Source: Bombardia bombarda (taxonomy: Eukaryota; Ascomycota; Sordariomycetes; Sordariales; Lasiosphaeriaceae). From it: a stretch of 64,000 nucleotides of DNA. The position numbers were made by a program, and so were the translations under genes. The DNA is taken from NCBI GenBank assembly GCA_030512295.1, contig JAULSR010000005.1, positions 1-64,000 on the forward strand. The letters are read 5' to 3'. Under the pieces are notes generated by a model. That model ran no database searches, was not told where the DNA came from, and saw only the letters and a list, made by a program, of their open reading frames with translations. This document shows, one piece after another, positions 45,230 to 57,321 of this stretch (within the stretch, counting starts at the first letter, position 1; every line of letters begins with the position of its first letter).

Positions 45230-45836
45230 TGTGGTCACTGTGGTGGCAGTGGCGTGGCGTAACCAGCCCTGAACATAGGTAGGTAGCTGCGCCTCGGTGA
45301 ACCGTCGTTTGTTGTTAACCAGAGATAATACCCCATCTTACTTTATGATCTATAAACTAGAGCGATATAAATACAATTTACAAACACCATCGTAATAAAC
45401 CATCAAAGTGCTGGCAAACGTTTCATAGGTCTGCATCATTCATTCATCGTTGCGAACGCACCTCCTCAATCGTCTTGAATAAGGTATACATCAACATCTT
45501 CCAAACCGAAAAATAAAAAGGGGTATGACTCCAATCTCCCAACAGGCCAAAATGAAAACAGAGTCCAAGTGGTACCATGACCAGAGACTAGAACAACCTC
45601 ATATGTCATCAACTGAATACATAATCAACCAACCGACGGCGCTCGTTCGCTCAAAATAATTCTCACATAAAGGCAACTCAATCTCCCAGTTCGCCCCATC
45701 CATCCCTCCAGCTCATCGGTGCAGTCATTCCTTATACATGTCAGTGACATAACGCATCAGAGGCCGTTAATTGCGTGTCTGAGCAATCCCAGCTTCAGAC
45801 TGAAGAGTCCTTCATACACCGCACCGTCTCAACAGC
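45230..45836. other. Intergenic, no gene seen
   Basis: Shared 3' flank of the convergent GH128-like and kinesin genes. A cataggtaggtag motif lies at 45274-45286. Confidence 0.45.
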
Positions 45837-48785
45837 TCAAAACAAGTCCTCTTCATCCATATCATTGTCCCACCGCTTCGCGCCCAATTTCCTCACTTTC
45901 TTAGGACTCCCACTCGTGACAGACGCCGCACCTCCCGAGCTCCTCAAAGCAGGTTGAGCAAAAGAAGTCTCACTGTCGTCACTCACCCTCAAATTCTCAA
46001 GCCCTCGCCTGAGGCTACTCTCATCAGCATTCATACTGACTTTAGTCGCTCTTGCCGGTCTCGGACTTCCTGTCTCCGCCACCTTGTTCTTGGACCCTGC
46101 AACTCCGACGTCACTGCCTCGCTCCTGGAGGGGCATCCTCTTGGTCGGGCCCATGGCTGCCAGATCCCTCCTCAGCATATCATTTTCTCGTCGAAGCCGC
46201 TCATTCTCCTGGTTAATGTCTTCCATGAGTACATTCTCCTTGTTCTCGCTGCCATAATCGTCGTCAACCATGCTGTCGTCTTCGCTGGGAGCAGTGAGAG
46301 TGACGCCCATGCTGCGCTCAAACACCTCGATTTTGCGACCCCAGTGCTCTTCGCCCCGCTCCATTTCGACTTGCATGTTTGCGCGCCAGCGTGCCATCTC
46401 AATCTCGAGTCGACGCTCAAACTCGGCTGTGCAGTCCTCACGGATGGCTTGCTCAAGCTCAATCATGCGGTCCTCCATCGAGAGGAGGTGTGCCTCGGCC
46501 TCGTGTCGCGCCTCCCGTTCCGACTCAAGGCCCTGGCGTAGGTAGTCAACCTCTTCAGAGAGGCGGGCGATTTCCAGAGCTGCAACCTCCATCGTCCCGC
46601 GATTGACATCGCTACCGGGGCTTCCGGATATGAACCGCTCGACGTTGGGCGAAGACAATGGTCCTCCCGGATGGAACCGCTCCACGTTGGGTGACGACAT
46701 GGGCCCTCCCGAATATGATCCTCCTGACGAGCTGGGAGGAAAGTAGGCCCGATGGTGGAGGGGAGGCGATCCAGTCGGGCTCGAGGACGGCTGTGGGACC
46801 GGGGTATTGAGTATTGTCTGGGTTATGCTTGGGATGCGTGGAACAGTCACCTCCCGGGCCAGGGCACTGTAGCGAAGAATCTGTGAGGTGGCGTTGAAAT
46901 CCCCGTGCGGATCGGCTGTGACGATCATGACGGCCTTTTGCGGGTTTCGGTGCCTTGTGGAGGACGTGAATGAGGAAGCAGACGGAAATGAGTTGGAAAA
47001 GAGAAGCTCGGTCAGTTTGCACTGTCGGAAGGGCACCAAATTTGGCTGTCTAGAGTTAGTGGCATGTTGCGAAAGAGGAATGGGCTGACATACCTTGTCC
47101 TTGTTAGCGGCGTCGCTCTGCATCTGCAGGCATTGTCCAAGATACATCAGGCTTTCGTTGATCTTGCCGGCTTCTGCGAGCGTGGCGCCCGCAGTCTTTG
47201 CATCTCGGGCACGCTCACTCCCGGCTAGGTCAACGACGGTGAATGCGCTCCCGCCCCATGGGGTCTCAAGCCCATGTCTTCTGCTGCCCTTGGCACGTTT
47301 CTTGACTTCAACGCTGAAGAAGCCATGGCTGCGCGAACTTACACTGTTGCTACCCGTTCCGGCAACTCTCCGCTCATGCAAGCCTGCCTCCAAAACCATG
47401 AGAGCCTGGTGCAAGCTGCCACACACAACCTTTCGCAACCCAGCGACCAGCTTCCGGTCTGGAGAGGCTTCGGTGGATTTGAAGAGAAGTGGGCGGCGGC
47501 GATACTCCTTTGTGGCGGCAGATTTAATCGGCGGTGTTAGAAGATCAAATATGCGGTCATTGTAGACCTCGTACATGGAAATGACAACGGCATATTCGGA
47601 AGAGGGGTCGCAGGATACCGATAAGGCGCTGACATCGGGCTGCTGTGGGAAGGTCGAAGGCCGGTGAAGGCGCCGGGATGGGGTTTGCGCAGGTCCAAAA
47701 GATTCGCCCTGTGGCTGTGAAGATGTTTTAGCAGATGTCTTTTGACGCTGAGAGGCCGTACTTGTCATAAAACTCTTCTCCTGGGATCTCTCTCCTCTCC
47801 TGGCTGGGGCTCGCGACTCTTGCGTTCGCTGGTATTGATGACCAAGAGGCAAACGACTGGCTGGCCGGGCACTGCTGTGGGGGAAAGCACTACTTTGGCC
47901 CGTGCAGATAACGTCTTCGTGTATTTGAAACAATAGATCTCTCCTTGGGGGTGTCTCTGGGGGGTCTGGGGCATAACTGAGTCCTCCCGGGAAACCACCC
48001 GAAGACTCTTTGGGCTGTCGACTTCGAGCCTTGCTTTCTTCTCGACTGCATCGGTGGGCGATCTGGGGGAGTCTGGCTCGGTTGAGCCGACATGCTCATC
48101 GACGCCGCAAACTTGTGACTGCAAAGAAAACTGGTTGGACCGTACAATCAAGGGAGTGGGAGCTCTTGAGCTGGCCCGCAAGGGCGCGGACGGGTCGGCG
48201 TAAACATTATCGAGGAATGCCGAAGCAGAGAAGACGGTCGCATCGGACGGATCGGATGCGCTGATGGTGTGTTCGAGTGTGGGATTGGAGCTGCAGTCGA
48301 GGATGTTGTGACCGAGCGAGCGGAAGATGACATCCAGGGCCAGCTGGGTTAGGCCGCGCTGAGTTCGAGATCCAAGGATGGTGTGCGTCTGTCCACCGCA
48401 AACTGTCAGCCATCTACCCTGTTGTCTCTCAAGCACCCCGACAAACCTTTCCCGAGCCTGTGACACCGAGCGTAGCGAGCAGGGCATCTGTGCCCTCTCC
48501 ACCACGAGGGGCAAGGACCCCCTCGACAAGGTTGGCAACGCCCGTGCAGTGGAAGACGTCGAGCTGGGACGCGTCCTCTTCGAACACCTGGGTGAATGCA
48601 AACTTCTCGATGGCACGACGTCGATCGTTTGGCGGGTTGAGAGTGATGTGCTTGGGGGCAGCGGCAGCGTGGTCGGCGTCTGAGCCTTCGACATCCAAAA
48701 AGCGGTCTCCAGCGACAGCTCCACCCTGTGCAGGGCGCAGTCGCAGGTAAACCTGGAAGAGATGGTTATGCGGATCCTTATCCAT
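45837..48785 (-). CDS. Kinesin-like motor protein, apparently frameshifted
   Basis: Exons 48785-48447, 48388-47094 and 47045-45837, introns 58 and 48 bases, about 947 residues if one base is restored. The motor domain shows the start YLRLRP, P-loop GVTGSGKTHTILG (split by intron 1), MYEVYNDRIFDLL, switch I-like NSVSSRSHGFF, switch II VVDLAGSER and the FRQCKLTELLF helix. Long insertions within the motor resemble the kinesin-6 (MKLP1/KIF20-23) class, a tentative placement. A coiled coil follows (EIARLSEEVDYLRQGLESEREARHEAE), then a basic/acidic tail. Exon 2 changes frame at G runs at 47947-47964: one extra base would read MPQTPPETPPRRDLLFQIHEDV. It is either a homopolymer consensus error or a null allele. 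Kinesin-6 members act in the spindle midzone and cytokinesis. Confidence 0.8.
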
Positions 48786-51700
48786 GTCAGGCTACTACTT
48801 CTTCTTGGAGAAGGTCGTGCGATGGAAATCACAAAAAAACGAGAGTGAGATGGTAGGTGTTGCAGGAAAGAACGGCGGTGCGGGATGCAGGTGATGATGT
48901 AGGTACTGGTAAAACGAGGGAGTTGCAAAATCTAGCAGTGGCTCAGCGGGTAAACATGCAGTTAATACATGGAGTTTCTAGACGCGCCTGCCGTGCCGCG
49001 CATCTAAAGCTGACAGTCAACGGTCGAAGTGCACGTCAAATTCCAGGTGCAGGTGGTAAGGTAGGTACGATCAGGTCGCCGCGGTCGCATCGGTCCTTCC
49101 AGGTTCAGCGTGATTGGGAGCCATGTCCCCCAGAAAATTGTTTACGGCAGGCGCGAATGCCAAGCAAGTTCCCCTGGCAACGGCTGGGCAGCGGGATATG
49201 GCGTCTCCCTCCGATCCCATCCCCTGCCTGCTGCCGCCCAGCGATAAGATAACGATCTTTTGACAGCCAACGCACGGACTGCTTTCGTGCTTGTCTCGAC
49301 CTGAACCCCACACTTCCCGCTTCTCTCCAGTCAGTGCAGTCACCACTTGGAGCCCACTTTCGAAGCTGCTATGTGAAGCTCAGAAGGCTCAAAAACCGCG
49401 ATGCATCCCAACTCCACGTCCCGCATCTCGTATGTCCCTGCTCTGTTGTGTCACCATCGTGTCACAATCGATGCGCTTCGTCTTCTTTTAAATCCCCACG
49501 GACGTGTTCTCCAGGCTCAGTCTGATCTATTAGTAGGTGAACAGATTCTTTTTGTACATGCCAATGAATTGCGCATGGCCCTTCACATTGTATCGGGTAT
49601 ATACATGGGCTGTTCATGATGCCGAGTTGACGTTCTGGTGCAGAATGGCCAATGCATCTCTTGGGCATCTCTTTGGGTTAGGTAATTCACGTTATTTGCG
49701 GATCAAACAATAATAGTTAGGTGAATTTCCGGAGAAAAGCCCCAAGGGCAATGGCTTGAGCTTGATCAACATGTCTTTGTTGGAGAGACTATTGAGCAAA
49801 CGCAGCTGTGGGATCTTGTGCCTCCGGGAGGTTGCACCTGGGAGTCGGACTGCAGATATGACTCTGTGGATCTCGACATTGACGAGCTGCAGGAGGAGCC
49901 AATGGGGAAGCTCCCCAAATTATCTGGCGAATTGAGTCATGAGGCTGCATCCCGGGTCTGGTCTCGGTCTGCATTGTGCATGCAGTCAAACCAATCGCAT
50001 CCGGCCATCTAGTGCTGACTCTTTCTTTTGTGCCCCTTTTGTGACCCTTTTGAGGAAAACGTCAAGCTAGAAGGATGGACTCTGAGAAATGATCTCGGTG
50101 GAGTCTCTTCGGCGTGGAGTCATCGTCATTGACGTGAAACTCAGAGTCTGTATCAGGCAGCTCGAGCCGTAGCTCATTACCTCGATAAGAAGTGAGTTGG
50201 CTGTGGGGTTGTTACTGCCGACCAACAAAAAAAAAAAAAGAAGAAAAGACAAGCACACTAGAAGGCGGGAGAACGGGAAAAGAGGTGAAATTTTCAGGAG
50301 TGATGTGTAAAAGCAGTAAGGCCGGTTATGGAGCCTCGGAGCTCGGGAACAGAGAAAAAAAAACCAAGAAGTCTCTCGAAACTCCATAGCAGAGACTATG
50401 GCGGTGAATATCTGGGACTGTGGAGATTCTGATGGGGTATGTACAACACCGTTCCAGTCAGGATCAACACGTGTGCGAAGAGGCAGACGACATCATCTGC
50501 CCTGCATCAGAGGTGCAGGCTGCCAAGGCACTTCAACCGCAGCGCAGAGTCGTTATGTTCGCTAAATTCGTAGGGTGCATCTCATCTGGAACTCGGGGGG
50601 GGGGGGGGGGGGGGTTGCGAATGGAATGCGGGGAAATGTGAAATGTGAGAAGCAGAGGGAGAGCGATGAAGAAGGGTAGTGATGTCGCGGAGCCTCAGAC
50701 TCCCGTGCCGAGAACAGAACCGGGCGGGCAGGAGAGTGAAGGGGTGAAGGGGGTCCCGTGTCATGGACTTGGGCCCTGAATCTTAATACCTAGGTAGGTA
50801 GGTACCTTAGAGTCGAAGCGCCCATCATCCCAGTTATAAAATTATAAAAATGTACTGTGTAAAGCTGCTCCATGGTTGAGCAGGACCTGTTCGAGAAAGT
50901 GTTTGCTGTCGTAGATTCATGTGCAAAAGAGCGGTGACGGACCCTTTGTTTTTCGTTTCGCTCTCCCATGGCTCTCAGAGGCTGCATCGAAGGAGGAAAG
51001 TGGTCTCACAGGTTAAATTGACCTTGAACTGTAACGACTTGCAACCTCCGAATCTCCACGCGTCAGAGGCTGGTCAACTGTAATAATAAATCTCGGTGCC
51101 GCCAGCTGCCATCAGACTGTATCAGACTGTATCAGACTGTGCGACCGGCGACAGGCAATCTGTACCTTAGCTTAGCTTTGCTCGGCTGGGCAAGAGCTGC
51201 TGGGCGAGCTGCCCCACGATCTGGGTCCCCAATTCCATGCCACTTTAGCGAGGGGTGGGGCCGGGAGTGGAGCGCAGCCAATCAGAACCACACTTGCAGG
51301 CCAGACAAAAAAAGTTTGGTCAAAAGCCATGACCTCCTTATTACCTGGCCCGGTCCCCCTCCTCTGGCTTCTTCTTTCCTCCTCATACCCAATCAACCAC
51401 CCCCCAAGACAACGAAGTCGCACTATCCCACCCCGAGATACAGTCACCCATTGACAAACTTCGTCACGAATTCAAGATGCCCTCGGCCGTCGTTGAGCTT
51501 TAAGCGCCCACTGCGGGCGTGCCCGACTCCAGGCACGCTCGCAGTCCAGCAGCCTCAACGAGAATCAACCCCATACATTCGACGACGAAGTTACCCAGGC
51601 TTCCACCACAGCTGGCCCGACTCTGCAGAGCCGAGCACGAGACGAAGCCTGCCTCTGAAATCTAGCAGTTCTCCTCTTGGCCCACGTCTGCAGGCCCAAG

Positions 51701-51980
51701 GCGATTCGAACCACGACCGACCACGACCCTCAAATCCCGCGCCTGATCCCCGCCTCCTACCACCTGCCCCCTTAATCTACAACTCACCGTGGAGATCTCA
51801 ACAAGAACTATATACACTATTATCTAATTATACAGACCAATTCGTCACTTTTAGGCGGCTCAGGCTTAGGCTTTGCAGTCGAGCTCTTCTCGCCCAGCGC
51901 AGGGTTCACCGCCGTTTTAGCGCACCAGCCAAGCGGCACCCCATCGTCACCCCATCACTACCCCTGCATATCCCACAACC
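48786..51980. other. Large intergenic region, no gene supported
   Basis: About 3.2 kb between divergent starts. It contains ggtaggtac-type motifs (about 49060, 50787-50808), a poly-A tract near 50227 and a run of about 18 G near 50597-50614. A long open frame from about 51139 to 52098 overlaps the start of the next gene in another frame. It is Pro/Ser/Arg-rich without recognisable features and is read as a long 5' leader. Three copies of atcagactgt are at about 51111-51139. Confidence 0.5.
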
Positions 51981-53866
51981 ATGTCCCGAAACGTACGCCA
52001 AAAATACCCGCCTGCCACGGTCAAAACCACCAGACGCCGTGGTTCCGACACCTCGTCCTCCCTTAATCTCGACTCCGACGATGGCTATTCCGGCCTAGAG
52101 GACCTTAGCGATTCCGACGAAGATGACGAGGAACATGTCTATGCGGCCGAGGAGAAGCACATCATATCCCGAGTGTCGCGGAAGCGACCAACCGAGACTC
52201 CTCGGCCGCCAGAGATAGTGGAGGAAGACGATGATGCGGACGAGGAAGATGAAGAAGATGAAGAGGAGGATGAGGAAGACGAAGATGAAGACGAAGCGGA
52301 GGAGGACGATGCTGCCGACGAGACCACCAGCTGGGACGGCATCCTCTCGGAATGTGAGGATGTGGAGGATGTGGTTGAGCAGTCCTCTGCCTATTTGCTC
52401 GATCAAGACGTCAGTGTTGAGCGACATGTGCGCTTTGCCGGCGTGCCTGACAGCGACTCTGACTCGACTACGAGTGAGACCTCTGAAGATCTCCAGGGCT
52501 TCTTCCCAGATATCTTCGTCGACCAGAACGCCCTTGACCCGGCCTTCCGCCGTGAGATTGAGAATGACGACGACTCGTCCAACTCTGGATCCTTCTGGGA
52601 CTTCAATAGCGGCTCTCAAGACCGCTATACAGCCGACTCTGACGACGAGCCTTTTGCCAACGAGCTCGACGACGTCACTCCGACTGCAACACCATTCACG
52701 AGTCAACCTCCAACTGAGGCATCGACACCTATCGCTTCAAGTGAAGTGCAGGAACTCGACGGATACGAAAGTGAGTTGGTTTGGACCTTGTCATTTTGGG
52801 CGGTGCTAATACTTTCCTATCAGCCGATGGTGACACTACAGAGGAAGATGTGCCAGAGCCTGTGGTACGTAGAAAGCAGGTCAGACGTGTGCAATCCGCC
52901 GACATGTCGTCGGATTCAGACACAGAGAGGCCGATCCGCTTCCGGCGTGGCCAACCTCGCGTTGGTCGCTTCAACCTGGACAGCACCGATCAGAAGCCCA
53001 TAGCTGTCGTTAATCCTATCTCAAGGAAGATGATGATATTCACTCCACAAAAGGCGAGCAAACTGGACTTATCACCCGAGTCATTCAATATCGACTTTAC
53101 GGCACCGGACCTCGCCGCCTGCTCGCCAATGCTCAGCAACCCTGGCTATGTCATGATGGGCGCCATGTTCTCACAAAACACATTCGGAGACTTCCTCAAC
53201 ACTCAGCCTTTTGGCCCCGCAGAGGCCTTTTTCCCGTGCCCGTCGGACGCAATCACTGGAGAGGACAGCGACTACTCCGAAGCCGATGTTCAACAAGAGG
53301 ACGAGGAAGAGAGTATGCTCAAGCTCGAGGACTTCATCACGTTTCATCAGGACTCGTCGGATGAGGAAGAGGAGCCGGCTGCCGACTGGAACGGTGACGT
53401 CGAGTCTAGCCCTACTCGTCCCAAGACCGCTGCCAGTGGCACAAGCGCCGCCTCCGATGTTCCCATGGCAGTCCATCCCCTGCTGAGCCACTTCGATAAC
53501 AATACGAATGCAGTTGGTGCTTTTCGCCGTAACCAAATCAACCAACAGCTTATTTTCAGCGACAAGACCAGTCAGGATTCACTTGCATTCGCCAACCCCT
53601 ACTACCACGGCACCCTCAGAGGCATCAAGACGGGCAGCATGGAGACTGTCACCACGCCCATCACGCCAGCGCGACGACAGAAGAGGGGAAATAGTACAGC
53701 GGGTAACGCGGCAAATGGCGCGTCAAACGGCTCGGGTATCCTGAATAGGAACACCGAGCTCCCTGCCAGCCCGGTATCGCAGAAGAGGAAAGCGACGAGC
53801 AATCTTACGGATAACATTCACAAACGCCACCGCAGCATTTCGGAGATGGAGGTCTTGCATATCTAG
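51981..53866 (+). CDS. Acidic, mostly disordered protein (probably nuclear)
   Basis: Exons 51981-52770 and 52824-53866, intron 53 bases with branch site gctaat, 610 residues. A basic start (RQKYPPATVKTTRRRGSD) is followed by a nearly pure Asp/Glu stretch at about residues 75-115. A short conserved-looking block follows (RHVRFAGVPDSDSD, then LQGFFPDIFVDQNALDPAFRREIENDD). The second exon has KPIAVVNPISRKMMIFTPQK, MMGAMFSQNTFGDFLN and a Lys/Arg-rich tail (KRHRSISEMEVL) that could be a nuclear signal. RHVRF fits the RVxF pattern that docks protein phosphatase 1; this is inference from a short motif. No catalytic domain is seen. Confidence 0.75.
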
Positions 53867-55939
53867 GCGATACATGCCGACCCAGATGACCCGTTTTTGT
53901 GATGGTTTTGGCGTTTACGATGGGGGATTGGCAACTACGTCGAAGGACGGCATGGTCTGGAGGTGGTGCAATGGTTCCTCGGAAGTCGGACCAACACTGC
54001 CCTGGCCATCCCTGGCCTCGTAACGCTTTACGGCGACGATTCTTTCTTCTTTCCCGTTCATTTTCCTTTTTTTCTTCTGATCTTTTTTTCCGGTTTTCCT
54101 TCTTTCCTTTTACTGTTCCATTGTTGTTTTCTACAAAAGCCTTATGTCGCATTCTGAAAAGTTCCCAGTTCCTTGACAGCGTAGTTGGGGTCCAAAAGTC
54201 TTATACAAAGCGTTTGTTTTATGGTCATGTTCTCAGATGGAGCATTTGTCAGGGCAATTTTTCTTCTGCCTCGTGAACGTTGTTGGCGAGTGCACACTTA
54301 CAGTACATAGGTAGCCGGGCGGCCGGACATGCAGACGAAGTACATACTAGGTACGGACAGATATGGACTGGGATATACGGTAGAGAGATAGATAAAAAGT
54401 ACGGATGGGCACTGCGTAACGGTACGGGTATGTTACTGCCGGGCTGTGTTGCGTTGGCGCTGGTGCGCTGCTTTTTGTCGAGTTTTCGAGGATACCATTT
54501 TTAGTACAAGTAGACGCCGGACTAGGACTTGTATTCTCTTATCTCTGTTTGAGGCTGTCTGCAGGATTTAAGCGACGGCTCGCTGCCTGGGGTTCGTTTC
54601 GGTTTCGGCTTCGGCCACTTGTCATATAAATCAGATTTCTAGAGATGGGGATGAAGACGATGACGGCGTGATAAATGATGCTCTATTTATTATTATATTT
54701 CTAGATATTGAGGTCAAAGTAATCAGGATGGTACAAGGACTCGTCAGTGCTTGATCTCTGTATCTTAACTTTCCGTTTTATTACTCTCATAATAAATAGT
54801 TCAAAAGATATGGTGCTAAAATTTGGTTTATTTTTAATAGAGACTTTTCACGACCACAGACTCATCCATTATTTCGATGTGTGGGTCATCATCTCTCCCA
54901 TTTTCTTATTCTTTTTGATTTGACTTCTGTCCGCCTGTCTGCAGTTGGCTGTTTCAACACTCCAGTACTAGATCCAACGCTCATTTCTCGAACTTCCTTC
55001 ATCCAAACTGACAAGGTTTGGGCAAAAAGCTTCCTGCGTCCATTGGGGTGGCAGTCATATTATCGTAGACGAAGTAGTGGTTATTCTGGTACTGGTTTTG
55101 GTATGGCAAAATCGGTGGACTTGAATGGAATGTAGATGGTTGGGAATGTCGGGTCGCATTCCTTGGGCTTGGTTGATTTGTTGTCCATTTTATCGCAATG
55201 GTGGCTCAAGTTGTCTTTCAAACGAGACAGACGGGGTTACCAGTATGAATTCAAAGCTTGACGCTAGTAAAATATGAAGTAATATTCGAACCCATATTAT
55301 ACAGGCTGTTTTCCGTAGCGATTTATTTTAGCTGTTGAATCTTTTTATATGTTAAGTCCATTGCGAGGTGCACTTGACTGAGAGTGTTTTACCCCTAAAT
55401 CGATGGAGCGCCACTACCTCGTATTCTTGATAGGTCGGTTCCGGTTTGTGATTGTTGCCCAGTACCAACAATAAAGAAGACTCACGTACGTCTTTCACAC
55501 AGCGAAGACGGAAAAGAAACTTGGACCTAGGGCAAGGACAATACTAAGACACAACAATGAAACGCCCGCATATCAAACACAATATTAAGCCATTGCTATC
55601 TCTCTTTCCAGACTGCACCACGGTGAAGCCGATGTCCGATCTTGGCTAATAGCACGGTTACTGAATCTCTTGTGGATCGTCTTGAGCTTTTTGATAGCGC
55701 TATTTACGCTTACGTACCAGCCACATTATCTACTAGGCGATATCTCTACAAACAGCGTCGCCATGCTACTTTGGGGCACCGCCTTCTCCTTCAACTTCTC
55801 CCTCCTCTTTCCTCCCATCTCAGCTCAACCATCCAGAACCAGGAAAAGCAAATCTCGTCCATCCCCTCATCCCCGCATACGCTAAAATCATCCTCCCGAA
55901 CAAAAATCATCCTCCCGAACAAAAATCATCCTCCCGAAC
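53867..55939. other. Intergenic region with pyrimidine tract and 19-bp repeat
   Basis: About 2 kb. A pyrimidine-rich tract lies at about 54041-54116, in the 3' flank of the acidic protein gene. Three copies of a 19-base unit (aaaatcatcctcccgaaca) end at 55940, and the last copy abuts the ATG of the methyltransferase. No gene is supported between. Confidence 0.55.
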
Positions 55940-57148
55940 ATGGCCAATCTCGCCCCCGATGACTACTCCCTTGACCGGATGGCAACCTATGCCGCGCATT
56001 TCACAGACGTCAACGGAAACTTTTCGACCTCTGGCTCCTTCATTGGCAACGTCTCGGAAGAGTCCCGACTTGCACGACAGACCAAGGCGGCTAAGGTGGC
56101 AGACGACTATTACTCGCTCGTCAGTCCGCTGTACGAGCAGGGCTGGGGCCAGCGGTTCCACTTCGCGCCGCTGACGCCGGGGCTGAACATTGGCGATAGC
56201 ATGACGGCGTACGAGCGCGAGTTTGCGCGCATGGCGGGCCTGAAGAAAGGGATGCGGGTGCTGGATATGGGGTGCGGCGTCGGGGGACCCGCGCGGACAC
56301 TGGCCAGGAGCATAGGCTGCGAGATCGTCGGCGTGGCCAACAATGCCTGGCTGGTCGAGAGGGGAGAGGCGTTGACCAAAGAGCAGGGACTTGATGGGCT
56401 GATGAGCTTTGTGAATAGCGACTTTATGGTAATGATTTTACCATTTTTGTTTGATTGTTTACCTCAGGTTTCCCGGGAAAAGGGGCTGACATATTCTGGT
56501 GATCATGGATGACAGAACCTGCCCTTCGAGGACGCCACCTTCGACGCAGTCTATGCCTTTGAGGCGCTTTGCCATGCACCCGACCTAAACGTTGTCTACA
56601 AGGAGGCGTACCGTGTTTTGAAACCGGGCGGTCTGTTTGCCTTTTCCGACTGGGCCATGACAGACAAGTTCGACGCCAACAAGCCTGAGCACCGCAAAAT
56701 TCGCAACTGGATTGAGTACGGGAATGGCATCACCAAGATGCCTCTTGTCAAGGAGATGCGTAACAGCTTGAAAGCGACTGGTATGTGATACACAGCTTAC
56801 CTGCCATGTTGTTGCTTGACTGATTGGTGATTAGGTTTCGAGGTCCTCCATGAGGAAAACATGGCTTACCGCAGTGCCCCTGGCCCCTGGTATTACGGCC
56901 CGGCCGGCGACTTCTGGCATGCGGTAGACTGGAAGGAGTTTTGGCAGATATTCCAGATGTCTCCATTCTTTCTATTTTTCGCCAACAGCGTCTATCGGAT
57001 CATGGTGCTATTTGGCGTCCTGCCAAGGGAGGTGTTGCAGCTGATGGATACCATGTGGTTCTGCTGCCGGTCGGTGGCATACGGAGGGAAGCTGGATATT
57101 TTCACGCCCATGTACATGCTTGCCTCTCGCAAGCCAGGTTGCAAGTAG
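55940..57148 (+). CDS. ERG6-family SAM-dependent methyltransferase
   Basis: Exons 55940-56428, 56516-56780 and 56835-57148, introns 87 and 54 bases, 355 residues. The sterol-methyltransferase layout is present: DDYYSLVSPLYEQGWGQRFHFAP, AM-binding motif I RVLDMGCGVGGPART, then GVANNAWLVERGEAL, NLPFEDATFDAVYAFEALCHAPD and YRVLKPGGLFAFSDWAMTD. The conserved Sterol_MT_C-like tail follows (APGPWYYGPAGDFWHAVDW). Authentic ERG6 proteins are somewhat longer and have a YEYGWG-type motif; this protein has LYEQGWG. It may be a paralogue that methylates a sterol or triterpene other than zymosterol. The C-terminal MVLFGVLPREVLQLMDTMWF segment is hydrophobic. Confidence 0.88.
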
Positions 57149-57321
57149 AGGGGATGGGATCGGTGGGATTCAGTCGAATCAGACGATGTGTCTGTGTTGT
57201 TACCATTCTCATTAAAACTAAGTATGGAATGCTATATAGGTCGTTACTGAGTCGTTTCATCATGTCATCAAGGCCATAAAAAGGCCCCTTCATCCTGGCA
57301 CTGCTGTTGTTCCATCCAAGT

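Noticed and set aside
51139..52098. Long open frame rich in Pro, Ser and Arg
   Set aside because: It has no recognisable feature and overlaps the better supported gene at 51981 in another frame; read as 5' leader.
52139..52342. Minus-strand poly-Ser open frame
   Set aside because: It is the reverse of the Asp/Glu-rich region of the gene at 51981.
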